Below, piece by piece: positions 17,750 through 24,685 of a stretch of DNA of 64,000 nt (position 1 is its first letter; each line of letters starts with the position of its first letter). The notes beneath the pieces are model-generated. The model was not told where the DNA came from. It was given only the letters and a program-made list of their open reading frames with translations, and searched no databases. The stretch covers positions 248,001-312,000 of the forward strand of contig JAEUHR010000023.1 of assembly GCA_016794425.1 (NCBI GenBank), in the 5' to 3' direction. The translations under genes and the position numbers were made by a program. This stretch comes from Planctomycetota bacterium (GTDB lineage: Bacteria; Planctomycetota; UBA1135; UBA2386).

Positions 17750-19021
17750 CTACCAAGGCTCACCGAGTCCGTCGACGATCTCGCGCAGGCGCGCCGCCAG
17801 CGCCGCATCCGGCTCGAACCCGTGTTGCGCCATCGACAGGCAGGTCGCCGCGACGTCCTCGGCTCGCGGCCGCGAGTTCGGGTTCTCCATGCCCTCCTCG
17901 ACGACCAGCGTGTAGACGTCGTTGGCGCGCTGCCGCTCGCCGATCGCGTGCCACGCCTCGGCGAACGGCCGCAGGATGTCGGCGCGTTTGGTCTGCCGGA
18001 ACGACTCGCGCGCCTCGTGGTAGCTGGCCAGGCCCTGCTCCAGCAGCAGCCGCGCCTCGTCGGTGCGGCCGATGCGGCCCAGCAGGCCGCCGATCTGCGC
18101 CTCGAACGGGGCCCGCACGTCGGCGGGCCAGTCGGTTTCGGCGAAGAACGTCTGCGCGAGCCGCAGCGAGGCCAGCGCCTTGTCGGTGTCGCCGTGTTCG
18201 GCCGACACGCGCACGAGTTCGAGCAGCGCCGTCAGCTTGAAGTTCGGCGGCAGCTTCGTGTTGACCAGGCGGACGCGCCTCTCGATCGCATCGCGGCGCT
18301 CGCCGTCGGCGTAGAACTTGTCGAACAGCCGCACGCAGGTGACCAGCGCGGCCCAGGTCAGCCCCGAGGCTTCGTTGACCAGCAGGTCGTCCATGCCGGC
18401 GAGTTCGGTCGCCAGGTTGTCGGCGGTGATCAGGTCGGCGCGGCCGGCCGCGGTCGCGGCGAGGCCGTTGTCGAACGCGAGGCCGGACACCGGGTCGAGC
18501 CGGGCGGCGTACTGTTCGGCCTGCGCGCGCTCGCCGAGCCGCGCGTAGGTGCGCGCGACCTTCATCAGGATCGAGTCGCGGCACCACTCCTGGCCGCGCG
18601 GATCGTTGGTCACGTCCTCGGCGATCGCGGCGGCGCCGGCCAGCGCCTTGGTCGCGGCCACGGTGTCACCGTGTTCCACGGCGTACTGGGCGAAGTCGGC
18701 GAGGCACGCGCCGCGCCGCCAGTCGGCGATGTCGCCGGCCCAGCGCTGCGCGCGCAGCGGCTGGTCGAGGTTCAGGCACGCCAGCACGACCTGCTCCTGC
18801 ACGCGCGAACGGGTCTGCACGTGCGGATCGAGCGGGAACGCGGCGGCCGCGCGCCAGGCGAGCTGCAGCAGGTCGGTGCGGAACCCGGCCAGCGGCGCGT
18901 CGGCGAGCGCGCGCGATCCGGCCGTCGCTTCGGCGGGAGCAGGCTGCGTCTGCGCGCCGACCGCGGCCAACGTCAAGGCGACCGCAAGGGGCAGACAGGA
19001 CAACGTGGTGGGCGTCTTCAT
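17750..19021 (-). CDS. Secreted helical-repeat (TPR-like) protein, first gene of the TonB2-type operon
   Basis: The 423-residue product has a signal peptide (MKTPTTLSCLPLAVALTLAA). The rest is alpha-helical with loosely repeating pairs (LADFAQYAVEHGDTVAATKA, LMKVARTYARLGERAQAEQY, IGGLLGRIGRTDEARLLLEQ). These look like degenerate TPR units with no catalytic motif. It ends 11 bases before the receptor gene, so it is probably cotranscribed and may bind the substrate or help receptor assembly. The 104-base gap upstream (19022-19125) contains an unusually AT-rich patch, GTCGTAAATTCAG, about 20 bases before the start, which is the best promoter candidate for the operon. Confidence 0.7.
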   Translation of the reverse strand: MKTPTTLSCLPLAVALTLAAVGAQTQPAPAEATAGSRALADAPLAGFRTDLLQLAWRAAAAFPLDPHVQTRSRVQEQVVLACLNLDQPLRAQRWAGDIADWRRGACLADFAQYAVEHGDTVAATKALAGAAAIAEDVTNDPRGQEWCRDSILMKVARTYARLGERAQAEQYAARLDPVSGLAFDNGLAATAAGRADLITADNLATELAGMDDLLVNEASGLTWAALVTCVRLFDKFYADGERRDAIERRVRLVNTKLPPNFKLTALLELVRVSAEHGDTDKALASLRLAQTFFAETDWPADVRAPFEAQIGGLLGRIGRTDEARLLLEQGLASYHEARESFRQTKRADILRPFAEAWHAIGERQRANDVYTLVVEEGMENPNSRPRAEDVAATCLSMAQHGFEPDAALAARLREIVDGLGEPW

Positions 19022-19125
19022 CGTCGGTGGCGAAACTCGGGTCGTAAATTCAGAACGCAGGTCGGCGGCACGGCGGCCACCGACCTGCTCATGGCGACGT
19101 CAGCGATGCCGACGTCCGTTCCGGA

Positions 19126-21183
19126 TCACGGCTGCAGGTGCGCCTGCGCGTTCGAGAACGAGAACTGCTCGAGCCACTGCGCGCCGAACTGCACGAAGTC
19201 GAGGCCGGCGGCCTGGCTGTAGAGCGTGGTGCCGCCGAAGCCCGGCGGGTTCGTGAAGGTGATCGAGGCCTCACCCGAGCCGCTGACGCCCGACAGCGTC
19301 AGGATGATGTCCGGCGACGGAACCAGCGTGCCGCCGAAGATCGGGAAGTTGATCTGGAACCCACCGACGACCAGGAAGCAGGTCGACAGCAGCGGCTCCA
19401 GGTTCTTCACCGTCATCGTGACGTTGGTGCCGCCGGCCCACGTGCCGGTCACCACCTGCTGCGGGCAGCCCTGGCTACCCGGGCGGCAGCCGCCGAGGTC
19501 GACGTTCGCCGTGTCGCTCGGCACGAGGCCGTAGGCCGCGACGCCGGCCCAGCCGGTCGTCCAGAGGTTGCCTTCGCCGAAGCCACCGCGGTAGCGCGAG
19601 CCATCGAGGATGCCGTAGCTCTCCGGCGCCCACTCGACGCTGGTCTGCGCATCCGACGTGACCGGGCGCGGGTCCAGGAACGTGACCGGCGCCATCACGA
19701 TCGTGCCGCCGGTGATCGTCAGCGTGACCGCCGTGCCGCGCGTGCGGGCCGCGATCGGCAGCGTCACCGTCGTGACGTTGTTGTTGTTGTTGCCGGCGTA
19801 GGGCGCGCGCACGCCGCGGGCGTCGGCCTCGGCGTAGGCCAGCGGACGCGGGTTGTTGAAGAACAGGATGTCGCGGAACTCGATCAGGTTGCCCGGCGCC
19901 TGCGCGGTGTAGGCCTGGGCCGGCGTCAGTTCGGCGCCACCCGGGAACGGGTTGACCGCCGACAGCGTCGCCGAGCTGGTCAGCCAGCGCGTCGGCCAGT
20001 CGATCACGCCGTTGGTCGTGCACAGGCTCTCGCTGTTGCCGGCTTCGCCGTCCGAACCCTCGTTCGAGACGATCAGGTCGCCGATGTCCATGAAGATGCA
20101 GTTGTGGTACTGCACGCGCGCGTTGTCGCGCCACGCGGTGGCGTGGTCGCCGCCGTTGCTCGAGGTCGGCACCAGGCCCTGCGGCGCACCGACGACCGTG
20201 AAGTTGGCGATGATCGACGAGGTCACCGGCTGCCAGTGGCAGAACTCGGCGCCGTCGGTCTCGAACATGTTGTCGCCGATGCCCGAGCCCTGCGACGTGC
20301 CGGCGGCGTTGAAGCCCTGCACCATCAGGCCGTGCTGGGCCTTGCCGCGCCAGCCCTGGTCGACGTCGAAGCTGTCGTCACCGCAGCTCCAGACCACGAC
20401 GTTCTTCAGGCTGACCGTGCCGCCCCAGATCTCGATGCCGTCGTCGACGCTGTTGATGGTCTCGATGTGGTGGATCGAGGTGCCGCGGCCGATCGCGCCG
20501 AGGCTGTAGCCGTTCAGCTCGACGGTCGAGCCGGCGATGAAGCCGCTGTAGCGCAGCGACACGTAGCTCAGCGAACCGCTGCTGTCGTTGTCGCCCTGGC
20601 CGTCGCTGGTGAAGCCGCCCGGGAACGCGGTGACGACCTGGCCGCCGCCGTAGTCACGCAGGTTGGCGCGCAGCAGGCCTTCCATCGAGCCGTAGTTGGC
20701 GCTGCTCGGCACCGACGTGTTGGTGACGATGCGCTGCGTGTTCATGTAACCCTCGCCATGCAGCGTCAGGCCGCCCCATTCGGCGCCCGCGGTCTGGCGG
20801 TAGCTGCCCGTCATGTTGGTCGACAGGCCACCGACCGGCGTCGTGCCGTCGGCCTTCGAGGTGAAGACGATCGGCTGCGTGCGAGTGCCGTTCGCGATCA
20901 GCAGCGCGCCGCGGTCGATCGACAGCGAGGCCGGGCCCGAGCCCGGCGTCGGGAAGTTGACCGTCGTGTCGCTGGCGATGACGGTGCCCGGCAGGATCGT
21001 CAGCGTGGCGCCGTCGAGCACGTGGATCTCGCCGTCGAGCTCGTAGATGTTCGGCGGGCCCCAGGTCTGGGAGACCGCGATGTCGCTGTTGACGACGACC
21101 GTCGGGACGATCGTCTGGGCCGAGGCGACGCCGGTCGCGGCGAGCGCGATCAGCGAGCCCTGGAAGGAACGGGGGAGGTTCAT
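19126..21183 (-). CDS. Secreted right-handed beta-helix protein near the TonB receptor
   Basis: The 685-residue product starts with a signal peptide (MNLPRSFQGSLIALAATGVA). Its N-terminal half carries the pattern IYELDGEIHVLDGATLTILP followed by GTVIASD and later SIHHIETINSVDDGIEIWGG and VVVWSCGDDSFDVDQGWRG, typical of right-handed parallel beta-helices. The C-terminus is a separate beta domain with several Cys. A run of five Asn is encoded by a GTT repeat at 19777-19792. Proteins of this type often accompany TonB-dependent receptors and may bind the substrate at the surface (inference). The ATG at 21183 is chosen because it begins the signal peptide. Its leader holds a hairpin at 21225-21245 and a TAGCGT hexamer at 21254-21259. 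Confidence 0.75.
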   Translation of the reverse strand: MNLPRSFQGSLIALAATGVASAQTIVPTVVVNSDIAVSQTWGPPNIYELDGEIHVLDGATLTILPGTVIASDTTVNFPTPGSGPASLSIDRGALLIANGTRTQPIVFTSKADGTTPVGGLSTNMTGSYRQTAGAEWGGLTLHGEGYMNTQRIVTNTSVPSSANYGSMEGLLRANLRDYGGGQVVTAFPGGFTSDGQGDNDSSGSLSYVSLRYSGFIAGSTVELNGYSLGAIGRGTSIHHIETINSVDDGIEIWGGTVSLKNVVVWSCGDDSFDVDQGWRGKAQHGLMVQGFNAAGTSQGSGIGDNMFETDGAEFCHWQPVTSSIIANFTVVGAPQGLVPTSSNGGDHATAWRDNARVQYHNCIFMDIGDLIVSNEGSDGEAGNSESLCTTNGVIDWPTRWLTSSATLSAVNPFPGGAELTPAQAYTAQAPGNLIEFRDILFFNNPRPLAYAEADARGVRAPYAGNNNNNVTTVTLPIAARTRGTAVTLTITGGTIVMAPVTFLDPRPVTSDAQTSVEWAPESYGILDGSRYRGGFGEGNLWTTGWAGVAAYGLVPSDTANVDLGGCRPGSQGCPQQVVTGTWAGGTNVTMTVKNLEPLLSTCFLVVGGFQINFPIFGGTLVPSPDIILTLSGVSGSGEASITFTNPPGFGGTTLYSQAAGLDFVQFGAQWLEQFSFSNAQAHLQP

Positions 21184-21224
21184 GGGTTTGGTTGGCTGCA
21201 GTGGTGCTGGAAGGAGAAGAAGGC

Positions 21225-21245
21225 TCGAGGCGCCGCTCGCCTCGA
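21225..21245 (-). promoter_or_regulatory. Hairpin in the leader of the beta-helix gene
   Basis: A perfect 8-bp inverted repeat (TCGAGGCG / CGCCTCGA) with a 5-base loop lies 42-62 bases upstream of the ATG at 21183. It is downstream of a -10-like TAGCGT at 21254-21259. It could be an operator or an mRNA-stabilising stem; nothing in the sequence decides between these. Confidence 0.35.
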
Positions 21246-21322
21246 CGGCCAGCACGCTAGGCCCGTGTGTGGAGACGCCGTGAAGAGCGCGTGATCCTTC
21301 GCGGAGCCGCGGCGGGTTGCCG

Positions 21323-22309
21323 TCAGAGCGTCGTCCAGTCCGCCGTCAGGGTCTCGTCGACCTCGCCGTCGCCGTCGGCATCGACCTCGATCGAGATCGT
21401 CGACGTGAAGTCCACCATGCGCACGGTGATCAGGCTGTCGCCGGCACCGCGCACCTCGAGCACGCCGGCCCACGGGTAGCCGAACAGCGTGATGCCGGTG
21501 AACACCTGCGTCGTCTCGTAGCGCAGCTCGCCGTCGAGGTCGGGCACCTGCACGGCGCCGCGTGAAGAAAGCGAGAAGGCGAACTCGGCCGGGAACTCGT
21601 CGTAGCCGAGCGCGGTGCCCGACTGCAGCAGCGCATCGCCGAACGCGAGGCCCTGGTCGATCTCGAGCCGCGTCGACTCGACGGTCGGCTTGCGTTCGCG
21701 CCGGAACTGCACCGCGCCGGCGATCGTGACCGCGTCGGCGCCGGTGCCGACCGTCAGGTTGACGAACGTCATGCGGCCCGCGATCGACCAGTACTGGCTC
21801 GACGGCGGCGTGCCCGCGACGACCGTGCCGTCGACCGTCAGCACGCCGCTCAGTTCGAGTTCGCCGTCGCGCCAGGCCGTGAACGCGCTGACGAACGTGT
21901 CGCCGGTCGAGACCTTCTGGTCGCCGTCACGGTCCTCCCAGGTCAGGATCACCTGGCCGCCGTCGGGCCCGGCCAGCGTCTGCGACACCGCGCCGGCCAG
22001 CACGGCCGGCGCGAACAGCAGCTCGTCGACGCGGCGCGCGACCACGTTGCCGAGCTGCAGCGGCGCCGGCGCCGCCGGCGGCGCGACCGCGAGCAGGCCG
22101 CTGCCGACCGCGCCGATCGGCGTGAAGCCGAACGCGGCCTCGATCGCCAGCAGCGCCACCTGTTCGGCGTTCTCGGCCGTGATCTGCGCGCCCGGCGTCG
22201 CCACCACGGCCGACGACGAGCCGCGGCTGCAGGCGGCGGCGAGCAGGAACAGCGGAACGGCGACGGCGAGCGATGTCTTCACGGCGATCACGGGCCGGGA
22301 TGCTCGCAC
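21323..22309 (-). CDS. Lipoprotein with EF-hand-like calcium-binding loops
   Basis: The 328-residue product has a lipoprotein signal: a hydrophobic run ending LAAAC, then SRGSSS. Two acidic loops look like EF-hand or dockerin calcium loops: DRDGDQKVSTGD in the first half and DADGDGEVDETL close to the C-terminus. The remainder is beta-rich (LELSGVLTVDGTVVAG, YWSIAGRMTFVNLTVG). No enzymatic motif is visible. Three in-frame GTG codons (22309, 22291, 22282) could start it; 22282 gives the most compact lipoprotein signal (KTSLAVAVPLF), and the longest form is listed. It precedes the beta-helix gene on the same strand and may act with that surface protein. Confidence 0.65.
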   Translation of the reverse strand: MRASRPVIAVKTSLAVAVPLFLLAAACSRGSSSAVVATPGAQITAENAEQVALLAIEAAFGFTPIGAVGSGLLAVAPPAAPAPLQLGNVVARRVDELLFAPAVLAGAVSQTLAGPDGGQVILTWEDRDGDQKVSTGDTFVSAFTAWRDGELELSGVLTVDGTVVAGTPPSSQYWSIAGRMTFVNLTVGTGADAVTIAGAVQFRRERKPTVESTRLEIDQGLAFGDALLQSGTALGYDEFPAEFAFSLSSRGAVQVPDLDGELRYETTQVFTGITLFGYPWAGVLEVRGAGDSLITVRMVDFTSTISIEVDADGDGEVDETLTADWTTL

Positions 22310-22382
22310 GCACCTGCGCGGCGTCGACCCGCATCCGCACGTTTGGCCGTTCCTTCATCGCCGCTTCAAGCGCGGCGCGCGG

Positions 22383-23348
22383 TCACGGCCGGTGCATCCA
22401 GCGATCGACGAGCCGGAACAACACGCCGTACCACCGACGCTTCAGCCGCTCGTGGTTGGCGCCGAGGTACTGCCCCCACGCGGTCCACTTCGCATAGCCG
22501 ACGGCCCACCGCTCGAGCTCGGCGCGCTGCAGAGGCGACAGGCCCGGCTCCTCGGCGACCTGCCGCAGGAAGTGCGCGCCGCCATCGCGCACGGCGCGGC
22601 GGCAGTGGTCGAGCGTCGGGATCACGCACAGACCGAACAGCGCGAACAGGTTCTGGTGGTCGCAGTAGACGCGTTTGCCCTCCTGCTTCGGCGTCGTGCG
22701 ATGGCTGTGCACGACCGCCGACTCGGGCACGAACGCGATGCAGCCGCCGTGCTCGATCACGCGCTTGCCGAACGTCACGTCCTCGCCGAACCGCCGCCAG
22801 CCGAAGCGGTACTTCGCCCACGACGTGCGGCGCACGCTGCTGGCGACGTTGTCGAACGCCGACAGGCGCAGCCGCTGCATCGGCTCGAGCATGTCCCACG
22901 TGGTCCCCGCCGGCAGCCGCTGGTGCGACAGCGTGCGCCGGTCCCCCATCCACTCCTCGATGCGGCGCCGCAGCAGCGGATTGCAGTCCGGCCGCGCGAT
23001 CTGCCGGCACCACGCGGCGTCGACGGTCGGGTCGGCGTAGGCGCCGAGCAGCGCCGGCAGCCAGTTCGTGTCGGCCGGCGTCGCGTCCTGCGTCAGCAGC
23101 ACGATCACGTCGCCGCCGCTCTGCTCGATGCCGAGGTCGCGCGTCGCGCCGTGGTTGAACTGCGACTGCGGGATCGTGCGCACCGCGAAGCCGTGCCGCT
23201 GCAGCACGGCCTGCGTGCCGTCGGTCGAGCCGCTGTCGATCGCGATGCGCTCGAGCCGGTCGGCGCCGGGCTGCGCGTCGACGGCGCTCAGCACCTCTTC
23301 GAGCAGCGGCCCGGCGTTCCAGGTCGGGATCACGAGGCTCGCCTTCAT
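22383..23348 (-). CDS. Family 2 glycosyltransferase, rhamnosyltransferase-like
   Basis: The 321-residue protein is a GT-A enzyme: SLVIPTWNAGPLLEEVLSAV at the N-terminus, IAIDSGSTDGTQAVL, then FNHGATRDLGIEQSGGDVIV and LLTQDATPADTNWLPALLG. The FNHGATRxLG and LTQDAxPAD phrases are characteristic of the RfbF-type rhamnosyltransferase subgroup of GT2. Sugar specificity remains inference. It is the last of five glycosyltransferase genes in the left-reading run and begins within the stop of the preceding gene (ATGA, 23345-23348), so translation is probably coupled. Confidence 0.85.
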   Translation of the reverse strand: MKASLVIPTWNAGPLLEEVLSAVDAQPGADRLERIAIDSGSTDGTQAVLQRHGFAVRTIPQSQFNHGATRDLGIEQSGGDVIVLLTQDATPADTNWLPALLGAYADPTVDAAWCRQIARPDCNPLLRRRIEEWMGDRRTLSHQRLPAGTTWDMLEPMQRLRLSAFDNVASSVRRTSWAKYRFGWRRFGEDVTFGKRVIEHGGCIAFVPESAVVHSHRTTPKQEGKRVYCDHQNLFALFGLCVIPTLDHCRRAVRDGGAHFLRQVAEEPGLSPLQRAELERWAVGYAKWTAWGQYLGANHERLKRRWYGVLFRLVDRWMHRP

Positions 23349-24685
23349 GCCGGCTTGCCCGTCAGTTCGGCGTAGAGCGCGCGCAGCTGCGCCAGGTTGT
23401 CGTCGATGCTCGGCGGCCGCGGCGGTGCGAGCGCCAGTTCGTGCGCCGGGTCGGCGGCGATGCGGTCCAGCACCGCGGCCAGCGCCGCCGCGTCGCCGGC
23501 CGGGAACAGCATGCCGCTGCGCCCCGGCACGACGATCTCGCGGATGCCGCCGAGGTCGCTGGCGACGACCGGCACGCCGGCGTGCAGCGCTTCGAGCACC
23601 GAGAACGGCGTGTTCTCGTACCACAGCGACGGCACCACCAGCACGTCGAGCGCCGCCAGCACGCCGCCGAGCTCGCGCGGCGCGAACGCGCCGTGGAACG
23701 TCACGCGCGGATCGTCGATGCCGTCGACCAGCGCCTCGGAGAAGCCCGGCTGCGAGTCGCGGCTGCCGTGCACGTGCAGGTGCACGTCGTCGCGGCCGAG
23801 CCGCCGCATCGCGTCGAGCAGTACGTGCACGCCCTTGTGGCGCGAGATCGAGCCGACGTAGCCGATGTCGAGCCGCGGCCGCCCCGGCACCGGCTTCTTC
23901 GGCGGCATGTCGACGAACCGGTCCGGCGCGAGGCCGTACGGCAGGTGCACCAGCTTGTGCTCGGGCAGGCCGTGGTCGCGGTAGACGCCGGCCAGGAAGC
24001 GCGACGGCGCGAGCACGCGGTCGGCGCGCGCCAGCAGCGCCATCAGGTGCTCCTTGCGGCCGAGCAGCGCGTGCGCCTGCCGCACCGCCGACGCGCCCTG
24101 GTTGCCGGCCGGCGTCGGCCGCGCGCCGATCCTGCGCACGTCCGCCTCGATGCGCCGTTCCGCCACCGCGGCGCCGAGCCGTTCATCGACGCAGGCGATG
24201 CAGCCGGCGCCACCCTCGGGCGGCCCGTCGCACAGGCTGCCGTCGCGGCGCCACAGCAGGTAGTTCGGGCAGATCCACCAGAAGTCCATCAGGTGCACGC
24301 ACAGCGGCAGCCCGCGCAGCTTCGGCTGCTCGATCGCGCCGGTGCCGATGTTGCGCGGGTGGAACAGGTGCACGAGGTCGTAGCCGACTTCGTCGAGGTG
24401 GCGCGCCAGCAGCTGGCCGGCGAGCGGGTTCTCGTAGTCGCGCAGTTCGGGGTTCGGCGACTGCCGGTGGTGCACGGCGATGCGCCGCACGGGCACGTCC
24501 TCGACCTGCTCGTCGCGCTCGAGGAACAGGCGCTCCGGGCTGTCGAACTGCAGCAGCGGTTCGTACGCCAGCACACGTGCGTCGACGCCGGCCGCCCGCA
24601 GGCCGCGCGCCAGCGCCCGCACGTACTGCTCGGTGCCGGTGATGTGGCGCGGCAGGTATTGGTGCAGCGCGAGCAGGACCTTCAC
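23345..24685 (-). CDS. Family 4 glycosyltransferase
   Basis: This 446-residue GT-B protein starts KVLLALHQYLPRHITGTEQY after its GTG, a common beginning of GT4 enzymes that bind acceptor glycan. The C-terminal nucleotide-sugar half is clear: LDIGYVGSISRHKGVHVLLD, then VVPSLWYENTPFSVLEALHA with the conserved ExNxPFxxLE element, and GIREIVVPGRSGMLFPAGD. A Cys-bearing insert (DGPPEGGAGCIACVDERLG) in the middle matches the cysteine cluster seen in some GT4 proteins. The GTG at 24685 overlaps the upstream stop (GTGA) and yields the expected N-terminus. Donor and acceptor are unknown; context says surface polysaccharide. Confidence 0.87.
   Translation of the reverse strand: MKVLLALHQYLPRHITGTEQYVRALARGLRAAGVDARVLAYEPLLQFDSPERLFLERDEQVEDVPVRRIAVHHRQSPNPELRDYENPLAGQLLARHLDEVGYDLVHLFHPRNIGTGAIEQPKLRGLPLCVHLMDFWWICPNYLLWRRDGSLCDGPPEGGAGCIACVDERLGAAVAERRIEADVRRIGARPTPAGNQGASAVRQAHALLGRKEHLMALLARADRVLAPSRFLAGVYRDHGLPEHKLVHLPYGLAPDRFVDMPPKKPVPGRPRLDIGYVGSISRHKGVHVLLDAMRRLGRDDVHLHVHGSRDSQPGFSEALVDGIDDPRVTFHGAFAPRELGGVLAALDVLVVPSLWYENTPFSVLEALHAGVPVVASDLGGIREIVVPGRSGMLFPAGDAAALAAVLDRIAADPAHELALAPPRPPSIDDNLAQLRALYAELTGKPA

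Noticed and set aside
19777..19792. GTT trinucleotide run as a phase-variable microsatellite
   Set aside because: It encodes five Asn residues inside the beta-helix gene. With only about five units and a multiple of three, copy change would not switch the frame.
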